Assembly (NCBI RefSeq): GCF_900115595.1
Contig: NZ_FOXA01000001.1
Location: forward strand, 186,001 to 250,000
From: Tranquillimonas alkanivorans
Lineage (GTDB): Bacteria; Pseudomonadota; Alphaproteobacteria; Rhodobacterales; Rhodobacteraceae
DNA length: 64,000 nucleotides
Direction of reading: 5' to 3'
Position 1 is the first letter of the stretch; every line of letters begins with the position of its first letter. Positions 1-8,847 of this stretch are shown here, one piece after another. A model generated the notes under the pieces. That model was not told the origin of the DNA and made no database searches. It saw nothing but the letters and a program-made list of their open reading frames with translations. The position numbers were made by a program, and so were the translations under genes.

Positions 1-61
1 CGCAGGCGCGCTTGGCGGCGACGAACTTGGCGGTGTCGATCGGGGACAACTGACCGGGCAT
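1..61 (-). CDS. rpiA: Ribose-5-phosphate isomerase A, N-terminal fragment
   Basis: Only the first 20 codons are inside the window; the gene runs off the left edge. The ATG is at 61 on the minus strand and the peptide begins MPGQLSPIDTAKFVAAK. That start resembles the N-terminus I know from RpiA of Rhodobacterales, in which a short lead is followed by LSPIDxAKFxAA. RpiA interconverts ribose 5-phosphate and ribulose 5-phosphate in the cytoplasm. An rpiA gene next to a DUF454 gene and sdaA is familiar in this group, which supports the call. The identification rests on 20 residues, so it is tentative. Confidence 0.6.
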   Translation of the reverse strand, partial: MPGQLSPIDTAKFVAAKRAC

Positions 62-270
62 GGAAAAGCGACCTCTTGAGACGATGCTGGGGTTATAGGC
101 AACTTGCACGCCCCGGGCGAGGGGGCAATGCGGGCAAGGCCGGCGCGGGCCGAAAAGGCCGAGAAAATGGCCTCGAAGCCGCATCCGCAGTGCAATCCGG
201 CGGCCGGCGGGACTATATCCGCGTCGTCGGCGTTGCGTCGTCATCAGAAACCGTCGGACGAGGATCGAAG

Positions 271-624
271 GTGCAAAGGATTCTGCTGCTCGGGGCGGGC
301 TGGGCCGCCGTGGCGCTGGGGGCGCTCGGCGTCCTGCTGCCGCTGCTGCCGACGACGCCCTTCCTGATTCTCGCCGCCTTCTGCTTCGGGCGCGGCAGCC
401 CGCGAGCCCGTGCCTGGCTGGTGGACCACGCCCATCTCGGCCCGCCGATCCGGCGGTGGGAGGAGGACGGCGCGATTTCGCGCCGCGCCAAGTGGCTCGC
501 TTGCACCATGATGGCCGCGGCCTTCCTGCTGTCGGTGGCGTTGGGGCTGCGGCCGATGCTGCTGGCGATCCAGGCCGTCTGCCTTCTGGGTGCCGCCGCC
601 TTTATCCTCACCCGGCCCGACTGA
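271..624 (+). CDS. DUF454 (YbaN-like) inner-membrane protein
   Basis: This is a 117-residue membrane protein of the DUF454/YbaN family, whose function is unknown. The family signature is visible near the N-terminus: an LGxxGVLLPLLPTTPFLILAA stretch followed by a cytoplasmic Cys/Gly/Arg-rich turn. Two further hydrophobic segments lie at about residues 75-112. I chose the GTG at 271 because GAGGA lies 6 nt upstream and because the protein then has the normal family length; longer starts at 76 would add a low-complexity Arg/Gly leader. It is transcribed away from rpiA and its stop lies about 70 nt before sdaA. Confidence 0.8.
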   Translation: MQRILLLGAGWAAVALGALGVLLPLLPTTPFLILAAFCFGRGSPRARAWLVDHAHLGPPIRRWEEDGAISRRAKWLACTMMAAAFLLSVALGLRPMLLAIQAVCLLGAAAFILTRPD

Positions 625-692
625 CCGCGCCCGGCGCGGGAGGAGTCGCATTCCGCCTGTCCGTCCGCCCGGCGATGTGCGACACAAGGTTC

Positions 693-2066
693 ATGTTTCT
701 GTCCGTCTTCGAGATGTTCAAGATCGGCATCGGCCCGTCGTCCTCGCACACGATGGGCCCGATGGTCGCCGCCGCGCGCTTCCTCGACCGCCTGCGGACC
801 GGTCCGTTCACGCCGCGCGGACTGCGCGCCTCGCTCCACGGCTCGCTCGCCTTTACCGGCGCGGGACACGCCACCGACCGCGCCACCATCCTGGGCCTCG
901 CCGGCTTCACGCCCGAAGGGTACGACGCCGAGGCGGCGGAGGCCGAGCTGGCGCGTGTCCGAAAAGACGCGACCGTCCGCCCCAAGGGGCTGGGCGAACT
1001 GCGCTTCGACCCCGAGCGCGACCTCGTCTTCGACTACGACCGCACCCTGCCCGGCCATGCCAACGGCATGATCCTGATGGCGACCGACGCGCAGGGCGAC
1101 GTGATCGCGCAGGAGACGTTCTACAGCGTCGGCGGCGGGTTCGTACTGACCGAGGCCGAGTTGCAAGCCGGCGCCGACAAGGAAGAAGGCGCGCCCGTCC
1201 CCTACCCGTTCAAGACGGCAGCCGAGATGCTCGCCATGTGCGCCGAGAGCGGAAAGAGCATCGCGCAGCTCAAGCGCGCCAACGAGTTGACCCGACGCAA
1301 GCCGCGCGACCTGGACGAGGGGCTCGACCGGATCTGGGAAGTCATGTCGGACTGCATCGACCGGGGCCTCTCGGCCTCGGGCGAACTTCCCGGTGGCCTC
1401 CGCGTGAAGCGCCGGGCCAAGCACATTCACGACGCGCTCCTGGCCGAGCGGGGCATGAACCTTTCGGCCCCGCACACCATCAACGACTGGATGTCCTGCT
1501 ACGCCATGGCGGTGAACGAAGAGAACGCCGCCGGCGGACAGGTCGTCACCGCCCCCACCAACGGCGCGGCGGGCGTGATTCCGGCGACCATCCGCTACTG
1601 GCTGACCCACGTGCCGGGGGCGAGCCGGGCGAAGCTGCCCGACTTTCTGCTGACCGCCGCCGCTATCGGCGGGCTGATCAAGTACAACGCCTCGATCAGC
1701 GGGGCGGAGTGCGGCTGCCAGGCCGAAGTCGGCTCGGCCTCGGCCATGGCCGCCGCGGGTCTCGCCGCCGTCATGGGCGCGACGCCCGAGCAGGTGGAAA
1801 ACGCTGCGGAAATCGCGCTCGAGCATCACCTCGGCATGACCTGCGACCCAGTGAAGGGGCTGGTTCAGGTGCCCTGCATCGAACGCAACGGGCTGGGTTC
1901 GATCAAGGCGGTCTCGGCCGCGTCGCTGTCGCTGCGCGGCGACGGCTCGCACTTCGTCCCGCTCGACGCCGCCATCGAGACGATGCGCCAGACGGGTCAG
2001 GACATGAGCGAGAAGTACAAGGAGACCGCCCTGGGCGGTCTCGCCGTCAACGTTCCGAACTGCTGA
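693..2066 (+). CDS. sdaA: L-serine ammonia-lyase, iron-sulfur type, single chain
   Basis: The 457-residue product deaminates L-serine to pyruvate and ammonia in the cytoplasm using a [4Fe-4S] cluster. It is the fused alpha+beta form. The N-terminus has the [13 protein letters not shown] serine-binding motif at about residues 13-25. Candidate cluster cysteines are C342 (in ECGCQ), C384 (in TCDPVKG) and C395 (in VPCIERN). The protein ends in a cysteine, C457, which matches the tail-in-mouth C-terminal Cys described for the Legionella enzyme. I prefer ATG 693 (AAGG five nt upstream) to the in-frame ATG at 675. Its stop abuts the purD stop, the two sharing the hexamer TGATCA. Confidence 0.95.
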   Translation: MFLSVFEMFKIGIGPSSSHTMGPMVAAARFLDRLRTGPFTPRGLRASLHGSLAFTGAGHATDRATILGLAGFTPEGYDAEAAEAELARVRKDATVRPKGLGELRFDPERDLVFDYDRTLPGHANGMILMATDAQGDVIAQETFYSVGGGFVLTEAELQAGADKEEGAPVPYPFKTAAEMLAMCAESGKSIAQLKRANELTRRKPRDLDEGLDRIWEVMSDCIDRGLSASGELPGGLRVKRRAKHIHDALLAERGMNLSAPHTINDWMSCYAMAVNEENAAGGQVVTAPTNGAAGVIPATIRYWLTHVPGASRAKLPDFLLTAAAIGGLIKYNASISGAECGCQAEVGSASAMAAAGLAAVMGATPEQVENAAEIALEHHLGMTCDPVKGLVQVPCIERNGLGSIKAVSAASLSLRGDGSHFVPLDAAIETMRQTGQDMSEKYKETALGGLAVNVPNC

Positions 2067-3332
2067 TCACTTGAGGGCGCGCCACCCGATGTCGCGCCGG
2101 AAGACCGCACCGGGCCACTCGATCGCATCGCACACGGCATAGGCCCGCTCCCGCGCCTCGGCCAGCGTGTCGCCCCGTGCGGTGACGTTCAGCACCCGGC
2201 CGCCCGCGGCCACGATGCGCCCGTCCTTCTCGGCCGTGCCGGCGTGGAACACCATGTTGCGGCTGTCTTCCGGCAGCCTCTCGAGCCCGCCGATGGTCGC
2301 GCCCTTCTCGTAGGCTCCGGGATAGCCCTCGGCCGCCATCACGACGGTCATCGCGTGATCGTCGGCCCAGTTCACCCGCGCCTCGTCCAGCCGCCCCTCG
2401 GCGCAGGCGTGCATCAGGTCCAGCGCCTGCGCCCCGAGACGCATCATCAGAACCTGACACTCGGGGTCGCCGAAGCGCACGTTGTATTCCACCAGCCGCG
2501 GCCGCCCGTCCTCGATCATCAGCCCGACGTAGAGCACGCCCTGGTACGGCGTCCCGCGCCGCGCCATCTCGGCCATCGTCGGGCGCACGATTTCTTCCAG
2601 CGCAAGCTCGGCCACGGCGTCCGTCATGATCGGCGCCGGGGAATACGCGCCCATCCCGCCGGTGTTCGGCCCGGTGTCGCCCTCGCCGATGCGCTTGTGA
2701 TCCTGCGCCGTGCCGACCGGCAGCACCGTCTCGCCATCGCAGAGGACGAAGAACGACGCCTCCTCGCCCGTCATGAACTCCTCGACCACGACCTCGGCGC
2801 CCGCCGCGCCGAAGGCGCCGCCAAACATCTCGTCGATAGCCTCGATCGCCTGCTCGACCGTCTCGGCCACGACGACGCCCTTGCCGGCGGCCAGCCCGTC
2901 TGCCTTCACCACGATCGGCGCACCCTGCGCCTGCACGTAGTCCTTCGCCGGCCCGGCCTCGGTGAACCTGCGCCAGGCGGCCGTCGGCGCGCCGGCCGCA
3001 TCACATATTTCCTTGGTGAAGCTCTTCGACGCCTCCAGCTTCGCCGCCGCCGCCGAGGGGCCGAAAACCAGCAGTCCCGCCTCGCGCAGCATGTCGGAAA
3101 CGCCTGCCGCCAGCGGCGCCTCGGGTCCCACGATCACGAAGTCGATGGAGTTCGCGACGGCGAAATCCACCACGCGCGCCCCGTCTTCGATGTCGAGTGA
3201 AGCGCACTCGGCGATCATGGCGATGCCGGCGTTGCCGGGTGCGACGATGAGCTTGTCGCACTTCGGGTTCTGCATCACCGCCCAGGCCAGCGCGTGTTCG
3301 CGCCCGCCGCCGCCGAGGATCAGGATATTCAT
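2067..3332 (-). CDS. purD: Phosphoribosylamine-glycine ligase (GAR synthetase)
   Basis: This 421-residue ATP-grasp enzyme joins glycine to 5-phosphoribosylamine in the second step of de novo purine synthesis. The N-terminal motif MNILILGGGGREHALAW is diagnostic. The ATP-grasp core follows, with GPSAAAAKLEASKSF (about 105-120), VVKADGLAAGKGV (about 142-155), the DHKRIGEGDTGPNTGGMGAYSP loop (about 215-236) and RFGDPE near 290. Length is normal for the family. It is convergent with sdaA with no gap and divergent from xseA across 67 nt, so the two promoters must lie within that short region or in the flanking genes. Confidence 0.98.
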   Translation of the reverse strand: MNILILGGGGREHALAWAVMQNPKCDKLIVAPGNAGIAMIAECASLDIEDGARVVDFAVANSIDFVIVGPEAPLAAGVSDMLREAGLLVFGPSAAAAKLEASKSFTKEICDAAGAPTAAWRRFTEAGPAKDYVQAQGAPIVVKADGLAAGKGVVVAETVEQAIEAIDEMFGGAFGAAGAEVVVEEFMTGEEASFFVLCDGETVLPVGTAQDHKRIGEGDTGPNTGGMGAYSPAPIMTDAVAELALEEIVRPTMAEMARRGTPYQGVLYVGLMIEDGRPRLVEYNVRFGDPECQVLMMRLGAQALDLMHACAEGRLDEARVNWADDHAMTVVMAAEGYPGAYEKGATIGGLERLPEDSRNMVFHAGTAEKDGRIVAAGGRVLNVTARGDTLAEARERAYAVCDAIEWPGAVFRRDIGWRALK

Positions 3333-3399
3333 GCGCGCCCGCCTTTCGCTCGTGACGCCCGCGTTCTAAGGTCGCCCCCCGAGCAGCACAAGGCACGCC

Positions 3400-4944
3400 A
3401 TGTCCGACCTGATCGACGCCCCCCTCTTCGGTGAGAACGCGCCCGAGTTCACCGTTTCCGAAATCTCGGGCGCCATCAAGCGCGTGATCGAGGGCGAGTT
3501 CGGCCGCGTCCGCGTGCGCGGCGAGGTCGGCCGCGTCTTCCGCGCCCGCTCGGGCCACCTCTACTTCGACATCAAGGACGACCGCTGCGTGCTCGCCTCG
3601 GTCACCTGGAAGGGGCAGGTCGGCGCGCTCTCCGCCCTGCCCGAGGAGGGGATGGAGGTCGTCGCCACCGGCAAGCTCACCACCTTCGGCTCTCAATCCA
3701 AGTACCAGCTCAACGTCGAGGATCTGCGCCCGGCCGGCGTCGGTGCGCTGATGGCGATGCTCGAGAAGCGCAAGAAGGCGCTCGAGGCCGAGGGGCTCTT
3801 TGCGGCCGAACGCAAGCGCCCTCTGCCCTTCCTTCCCGAGGTCATCGGCGTCGTCACCTCGCCCTCGGGTGCGGTGATCCGCGACATCCTCCACCGCCTG
3901 CGCGACCGCTTCCCGCGCAAGGTGCTGGTCTGGCCGGTTGCCGTGCAGGGGCAGAGCTGCGCGGCCGAGGTCGCCCGCGCCATCGAGGGCTTCAACCGCC
4001 TGACACCCGGCGGTGCGCTGCCGCGCCCCGACCTTCTGATCGTCGCGCGCGGCGGCGGCTCGATCGAGGATCTATGGGGCTTCAACGAGGAAGTCGTCGC
4101 CCGCGCCGCCGCGGCCAGCGAAATTCCCCTGATCTCGGCCGTGGGGCACGAGACCGATACGACGCTGATCGACTACGTCTCGGACCACCGCGCGCCCACG
4201 CCCACCGCCGCCGCCGAACTCGCGGTGCCGGTGCGCATGGAGCTTCTGGCCTGGACCGACCAGCAGGGCGCGCGCCTGACGCGTGCGATGACCCAGGGCC
4301 TGTCGCTGCGCGGCCAGCGCCTGCGCGACCTCTCGCGTGCGCTGCCGCGGCCCGAGTCGCTTCTCGACCCTGCGCGCCAGCGGCTCGACTGGCTCGATGC
4401 GCGGCTTCCGGCGGCGCTGAAGGCGCTCGCCCAGACCCGGCGCGGCCGCCTGACCGAGTTGGCCGCCGTCCTGCGCCCCGCGACGCTGCGCAGCCGCGTC
4501 ACGGCAGAGAACCAGCGGCTTCACCACCTCCCGCCCCGCCTCGACGCGGCCCTCGCCCGTACGCGCCGGCAGTCGCAGGACAGCTTCGCAAAATGCGCCG
4601 CCCGCCTGTCGCCGCTTCCCATCCGGCGCGAGATCGACCGCAAGCGCAAGGAACTCGACAAGCTCTCGGCCCGCCTCACGCCTTGCTACGAATCGCGCAT
4701 CCGCACCGCCCGCGACAGGCTCGACGGGCTCGAGCGCCTGCGCGTGACGCTGGGCTACGAGGCAACTCTCCAGCGCGGCTACGCCGTCGTCTGGAGCGGG
4801 GACCACGTCCTGACGACGAAGGGCGCTGCGGAACAGGCCCCGGCGCTGGAAATCCAGTTCCGCGACGGCCGCCTCGCGCTCGGCAAGACGCAGAAGAAGC
4901 GCAAGCCGTCGGACCCGTCGCCGGAACAGGGCTCGCTGCTCTGA
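3400..4944 (+). CDS. xseA: Exodeoxyribonuclease VII large subunit
   Basis: XseA is the catalytic subunit of exonuclease VII, which degrades single-stranded DNA from both ends during repair. The 514-residue protein has an N-terminal OB fold (about 20-115, with [25 protein letters not shown]), then the nuclease domain with [14 protein letters not shown] at about 213-226 and [24 protein letters not shown] from about 244. An Arg/Leu-rich coiled-coil region follows, and a conserved [14 protein letters not shown] motif lies near 450. The small subunit XseB is not in the window. The gene ends 4 nt before the stop of a convergent hypothetical gene. Confidence 0.97.
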   Translation: MSDLIDAPLFGENAPEFTVSEISGAIKRVIEGEFGRVRVRGEVGRVFRARSGHLYFDIKDDRCVLASVTWKGQVGALSALPEEGMEVVATGKLTTFGSQSKYQLNVEDLRPAGVGALMAMLEKRKKALEAEGLFAAERKRPLPFLPEVIGVVTSPSGAVIRDILHRLRDRFPRKVLVWPVAVQGQSCAAEVARAIEGFNRLTPGGALPRPDLLIVARGGGSIEDLWGFNEEVVARAAAASEIPLISAVGHETDTTLIDYVSDHRAPTPTAAAELAVPVRMELLAWTDQQGARLTRAMTQGLSLRGQRLRDLSRALPRPESLLDPARQRLDWLDARLPAALKALAQTRRGRLTELAAVLRPATLRSRVTAENQRLHHLPPRLDAALARTRRQSQDSFAKCAARLSPLPIRREIDRKRKELDKLSARLTPCYESRIRTARDRLDGLERLRVTLGYEATLQRGYAVVWSGDHVLTTKGAAEQAPALEIQFRDGRLALGKTQKKRKPSDPSPEQGSLL

Positions 4945-4948
4945 CGGT

Positions 4949-5305
4949 TCAGTCCACCGGCGGCGGCAGCGCCCCGGCGGTCTCGGGCTCGTCTCGCGCG
5001 AAATCGACCGGCGGGCGTTCGGCGGCCGGCGTGTTGCGCTTGAACTCGAACACCATCTCGTCCCCATCCTCGGCCGAGGCGACGATCAGGCACTGTCCGA
5101 CATGCCGCGCCCCGTCGTAAAGGTCGCCGTAGCCCCGCAGGTGCGGCGCATCCTCGACGTCGAGCGCGAAGCCCTCGTCCCAGTACCGCAGGATGGTGAA
5201 GCTCTGGCCGCCCACTTCGATGCGCATCCGCGCGCTCTTGCGGCGCTCGCACTTGCGGGCCGCTTCCAGCCCCTCGCGCACCTCGCGCGGCAGGAAATCC
5301 GTCAT
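4949..5305 (-). CDS. Conserved hypothetical protein next to xseA
   Basis: The product is a 118-residue soluble protein with no signal peptide or membrane segment. I do not recognise a named domain. It looks genuine: it starts MTDFLPREVREGLE, it has a compact core with a GQSFTILRYWDEGFALD stretch and a DLYDGARHVGQCLIV stretch, and proteins of this shape occur beside xseA in related Rhodobacterales. The C-terminal 20 residues are Pro/Glu-rich and probably disordered. The ATG at 5305 has no competing start nearby. It is convergent with xseA (4-nt gap). Function is unknown. Confidence 0.75.
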   Translation of the reverse strand: MTDFLPREVREGLEAARKCERRKSARMRIEVGGQSFTILRYWDEGFALDVEDAPHLRGYGDLYDGARHVGQCLIVASAEDGDEMVFEFKRNTPAAERPPVDFARDEPETAGALPPPVD

Positions 5306-5407
5306 CGCCGTATCCTCCCCAGGACCAAGGAAGATCAGGATGCCACGAATCCGCCGCCGGTCAAGATGCTGGAGGGCAAGTGGATGAAAAGCCGCGGCTT
5401 TCCGGCG

Positions 5408-6172
5408 TCAGCGTCTCACCGGTCTCAGAACATGCGGCTGCGCCGGATCGTAGAGCGCGGAATCCTCGAACCCCTCGACCTCACCCATGGCCGGCCCCAC
5501 CAGGATCAGCGCCGTGCGCGTGATCTTCGCCGTGCGCACTTTTTCGCGGATGTCGCTCAACGTCCCCCGTAGGATTTCCTGGTCCGGCCAGCCCACGCGA
5601 TAGACGACCGCCACCGGGCACTCCGCCCCGTAGTGCGGCACCAGCTGCCGCTCGATTTCCCGCAGCGCCCGAACACCCAGGTGGATCGCCAGCGTCGCAC
5701 CCGACCGCGCGAACGTCTCCAGGGTCTCGCCCTCGGGCATCGAGGTCGACTTCATCGACATCCGCGTCAGCACGATCGACTGCGCTACACCGGGCACGGT
5801 CAACTCCTGCCCCATCGCGGCCGCCGCGGCGGCATAGGCCGGCACGCCCGGCACGATCTCGTATTCGATGCCATCCCGCTTCAGAAGCCGGATCTGCTCG
5901 GCGATCGCTCCATAAAGCGACGGGTCCCCGGAATGCACCCGCGCCACGTCCTCACCCCGCGTTTGCGCCGCCAGGATCTCGGCATGCGTCTCGGCCAGCG
6001 TCATCGGCGCGGTGTCCCGCACCAGCGCCCCCTCCGGCGCGCCCGCCACGACCTCGGGCGGCACCAGCGACCCGGCATAGAGGCATACCGGGCACGCCGC
6101 TATCACCCGCTGCGCCTTCAGCGTCAGAAGCTCCGGGTCCCCCGGACCCGCACCGACGAAGAACACCTTCAT
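5408..6172 (-). CDS. cobM: Precorrin-4 C11-methyltransferase
   Basis: CobM adds the C11 methyl group to the corrin ring from S-adenosylmethionine. The 254-residue protein is a typical single tetrapyrrole methylase domain. It has the N-terminal glycine-rich MKVFFVGAGPGDPELLTLKA loop, YAGSLV (about 32-37), the ARVHSGDPSLYGAIAEQ motif (about 78-94) and EIVPGVPAYAAAAA (about 105-118). It is the last gene of the minus-strand cob run. It is separated from the upstream cbiG-cobJ gene by 174 nt holding a CTCTCCCCGG hairpin and one copy of the 19-nt repeat; the other methylase genes overlap, so cobM may have its own transcript ends. Confidence 0.96.
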   Translation of the reverse strand: MKVFFVGAGPGDPELLTLKAQRVIAACPVCLYAGSLVPPEVVAGAPEGALVRDTAPMTLAETHAEILAAQTRGEDVARVHSGDPSLYGAIAEQIRLLKRDGIEYEIVPGVPAYAAAAAAMGQELTVPGVAQSIVLTRMSMKSTSMPEGETLETFARSGATLAIHLGVRALREIERQLVPHYGAECPVAVVYRVGWPDQEILRGTLSDIREKVRTAKITRTALILVGPAMGEVEGFEDSALYDPAQPHVLRPVRR

Positions 6173-6195
6173 GCCCCGTCCCTTCCTCTTGCCTC

Positions 6196-6214
6196 AAATA
6201 CTCCCGCCGGAGGC
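6196..6214. repeat. 19-nt intergenic motif, copy 1
   Basis: The sequence is AAATACTCCCGCCGGAGGC on the plus strand, so in the direction of cobM it reads GCCTCCGGCGGGAGTATTT, followed by a purine-rich stretch up to the cobM start. The CCTCCGG/CCGGAGG part is self-complementary. Related copies are at 10722-10740, 60655-60673 and, more diverged, 44264-44282. All lie between genes. This copy sits 23 nt upstream of cobM. Confidence 0.6.
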
Positions 6215-6346
6215 GTCCCGCCGCCCGCCACGCGCACCACGCCCCTCAGACGAGCTCGCCCCGCCACGCGCTCCCTCTCCCCGGACCGGGGAGAGGACAG
6301 GAGAGGGGCCGATGCGCCGCGTGCAGGCGCAGCCTGCGCCGATGAG

Positions 6347-8155
6347 TCAGCCATGGGCGAGATCCCCGTCGATCTTCCGCGCATAGCCCCGCGGCGTGTA
6401 CATCCGCGGCCCCTCGCCCATCCGCGCGAGGCGCGATTGGGAGGAGCCGACCAGCACCACCGTCAGCATGTCCACCTCGTCCACCTCCAGCTCGTCCAGC
6501 CGGCGATAACGCAGGCTCTCCTCCGGCCGCCCCAGAGAAGTCGCCAGCAGCACCGGCGTGTCCGCGGGGCGGTGTTCCAGCAGCACCTCGCGTGCCTCGG
6601 CCAGCAGCGTGCGGCGGCGCTTCGAGACGGGGTTGTAGAAGGCGACGATGAAGTCGCCCTCCGCCGCCGCGCGGATGCGGCGTTGGATGTCCTCGCGCGG
6701 GGTCAGCAGGTCGCTCAGCGAGATGGCGCAGAAGTCGTGGCCCAGCGGCGCCCCCGCCCGCGCGGCCGCCGCCTGCAGCGCCGAGATGCCGGGCGCGCAG
6801 ACGACCTCCACCCGCTTCGCCGCGTCGCTCACGCCGTGCGCCTCGCGGCCCAGAAGCTCGAACACCAGCGCGCCCATGGCGTAGATTCCGGCGTCGCCCG
6901 AGCACACCAGAGCCACGTTCCGCCCCTCGCCGGCACGTTCGAGGGCATAGCGGCAGCGGTCTTCCTCGCCGCCCAGCGGGAAGTCCGACCGCGCCTTCCC
7001 CGCCGCCAGCGGCCCCAGCAGGTCGATATACAGGCCGTAGCCCACCAGCTCCTCGGCCTCGGCGATCAGCCGCGACGCCTCCGGCGTGCGCCATGCCGCT
7101 TGGCCCGGCCCGATGCCCACGACCGACAGCCGTCCGCGCGCCCGGCCCCGCAGGTCCGCGATCGGTGCCGGCGCGAGTGCGACGGCGCAGGTGGCGCGCT
7201 CGGTCTTGCGCTTGGTCACACGCAGCGCCGCCTCCGGCCCCGCCCCGGCCAGCGCGGCGGCCTCCGAGACGCCGTGGCAGCCGACCTCGGCGAAGACCAC
7301 GTCAGAGGGATTGGCCAGCCGCGGCGTCTCCGCCTCCAACTCCTCCGCCCCGAACACCCGCAGCGGCGCGTCGAGCCGCCGCGCAAGTTCCAGCACCGCC
7401 GGCTCGTCCGCCTTCAGGTCCAGCGTGAAGACGCCCCGCAGCGCGCCCGGCGCGACGCCCGTCTCGGACAGCGTCGCCGCGACCAGCTCGGCCAGTTCCT
7501 CCGGCGGGCAGTTGCGCGCGCAGCCCACGCCGAGCGTCGCCCGCTGCGGGTGGAAAGCCAGCGCGCCCTCCGACGGCGGGCCCAGCGTCGCCTCGACCGA
7601 CACGTCGTCGCCCTTCGGCAGTCCGGCCAGCCACTCGGCCGCTCCGGCCTCGCTGCCGGTCAAGCGCGCGCCGCTGCCCGACAAAAGGGCCGCCATCGCG
7701 GATTTCGCCCGCTCCGGCGTGCCGAGCTTCCAGCCCTCCGGCGGCTCGTCCAGCGATACGCCCAGCGCCACGTCGCCCGCCGTGGTCACCGCCGCCCTGC
7801 CCTCGAGCGCCCGCGCGATGTCCCGCGCCAGCCGGTTCGCGCCACGGTGACCGCCGAGAAGCGGCACCACCACCGCGCCGTCGTCGCTGACCGACACCAC
7901 CGGCGGCTCGGTCGTCTTGTCGGCAAGCAGCGGCGCGACCGCGCGGATCAGGATGCCTGATGCGCAGACGCCGACCACCGGCACGCCCGCCGCGAACAGG
8001 TCGCGCGCATGGGCCAGTGCGTCGGGGAAGAACGCGTCAGCGCGCTCCACCCGCTCCTCGCGCCCATGAACGGGGGCCGAAAGGGCGGCGGCGACGCGGT
8101 GCGCGACCGCCTCGCCCGAGCGGGACAGGGCAAGAACCACCGGGGTCACAGCCAT
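6347..8155 (-). CDS. cobJ: CbiG/CobE-like domain fused to precorrin-3B C17-methyltransferase CobJ
   Basis: This 602-residue protein joins two corrin enzymes. Residues 1 to about 340 resemble CbiG: an N-terminal part with VVGVCASGILIRAVAPLL and PLLGGHRGANRLA (about 60-110), and a C-terminal CobE-like part with LGVGCARNCPPEE (about 208-220) and FAEVGCHGVSEAAAL (about 288-302). From about residue 342 (LSVVGIGPG) to the end it is a CobJ methylase, with VCSGDAGIYAMG, CAPGISALQAAAARAG and FYNPVSKRR. CobJ methylates C17 and contracts the ring. I chose ATG 8155 (MAVTPVVLAL) because an upstream in-frame start would lie inside cobI. It overlaps cobI by 10 nt. The CbiG part could act as a precorrin-5A deacylase or serve a CobE-like role. 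Confidence 0.92.
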   Translation of the reverse strand: MAVTPVVLALSRSGEAVAHRVAAALSAPVHGREERVERADAFFPDALAHARDLFAAGVPVVGVCASGILIRAVAPLLADKTTEPPVVSVSDDGAVVVPLLGGHRGANRLARDIARALEGRAAVTTAGDVALGVSLDEPPEGWKLGTPERAKSAMAALLSGSGARLTGSEAGAAEWLAGLPKGDDVSVEATLGPPSEGALAFHPQRATLGVGCARNCPPEELAELVAATLSETGVAPGALRGVFTLDLKADEPAVLELARRLDAPLRVFGAEELEAETPRLANPSDVVFAEVGCHGVSEAAALAGAGPEAALRVTKRKTERATCAVALAPAPIADLRGRARGRLSVVGIGPGQAAWRTPEASRLIAEAEELVGYGLYIDLLGPLAAGKARSDFPLGGEEDRCRYALERAGEGRNVALVCSGDAGIYAMGALVFELLGREAHGVSDAAKRVEVVCAPGISALQAAAARAGAPLGHDFCAISLSDLLTPREDIQRRIRAAAEGDFIVAFYNPVSKRRRTLLAEAREVLLEHRPADTPVLLATSLGRPEESLRYRRLDELEVDEVDMLTVVLVGSSQSRLARMGEGPRMYTPRGYARKIDGDLAHG

Positions 8156-8847
8156 GGATCGGTGCCTTTCGTCAGGAGGATCATCGAGAAATACGGCGCG
8201 CTTTCCGGGGCCTCGGCCAGCGGGCACACCCGCTCGTCGCCCAGCGTCGCACGCTCGACATAGACGGCGCGGTCGGTCAGCCCGAGCCGGTCGATCACCG
8301 CGCGGATCTTTGGCAGGTGGCGCCCGACCTTCATCACCGCAACGCTCTCCGCGCCCTCGAGCCTCGCGCGCAACTCGGACTCGGGCAATGGTCCCGGCAG
8401 CACCGTCACCCGCTCGTTCCGCGCCGCGAGCGGGCGTCCGGCGCGGGCGGCGCAGGCGGTGAGGGACGTGACGCCGGGCACGACCTCGACCGCGAAGCGC
8501 GGGGCGAGGCGGGCGTGAAGGTACATGAACGAGCCATAGAAGAACGGGTCGCCCTCACACAGGCAGACCACGTCGCGCCCCGTGTCGAGCTCGGCTGCGA
8601 TCTCGGCGGCGGCGGCGTCGTAAGCCGCCTGAGCCGGGGCGCGCTCGGTCGTCATCGGGACTTGCATGGCGATCTCGCGGCAGCCCGCCGGGATCAGGTC
8701 GGCGGCGATGGCGCGGGCGAGGCTGGGCGCACCGGCGAGCGCCGGGTAGGCGACGACTTCCGCACCCTCGATCAGCCGCGCGGCGCGCAGGGTGATGAGG
8801 CCCGGGTCGCCCGGACCCAGACCAACGCCGAACAGGGTCCCGCTCAT
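8146..8847 (-). CDS. cobI: Precorrin-2 C20-methyltransferase
   Basis: CobI converts precorrin-2 to precorrin-3A by SAM-dependent methylation at C20. The 233-residue protein is one tetrapyrrole methylase domain. It has LFGVGLGPGDPGLITLRAAR at the N-terminus, VVCLCEGDPFFYGSFMYLHARL (about 88-109), VEVVPGVTSLTACAARAG (about 114-131) and a conserved MKVGRHLPKI near 167. Length is normal. The ATG at 8847 overlaps the cobL stop by 4 nt and the gene overlaps cobJ by 10 nt, so cobL, cobI and cobJ are almost certainly translationally coupled. Confidence 0.96.
   Translation of the reverse strand: MSGTLFGVGLGPGDPGLITLRAARLIEGAEVVAYPALAGAPSLARAIAADLIPAGCREIAMQVPMTTERAPAQAAYDAAAAEIAAELDTGRDVVCLCEGDPFFYGSFMYLHARLAPRFAVEVVPGVTSLTACAARAGRPLAARNERVTVLPGPLPESELRARLEGAESVAVMKVGRHLPKIRAVIDRLGLTDRAVYVERATLGDERVCPLAEAPESAPYFSMILLTKGTDPWL

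Noticed and set aside
213-1952. Long minus-strand frame opposite the DUF454 gene and sdaA
   Set aside because: It is a shadow of the real genes caused by high GC; its product is Arg/Gly/Ala-rich and the opposite strand has clear family motifs.
6169-6384. 71-codon minus-strand frame between cobJ and cobM
   Set aside because: It spans a CTCTCCCCGG hairpin and a repeat copy and gives no recognisable protein.
5633-7960. 2.3-kb plus-strand frame opposite the cob genes
   Set aside because: It is a GC-driven antisense frame with an Arg-rich low-complexity product, overlying unambiguous cobM and cobJ.
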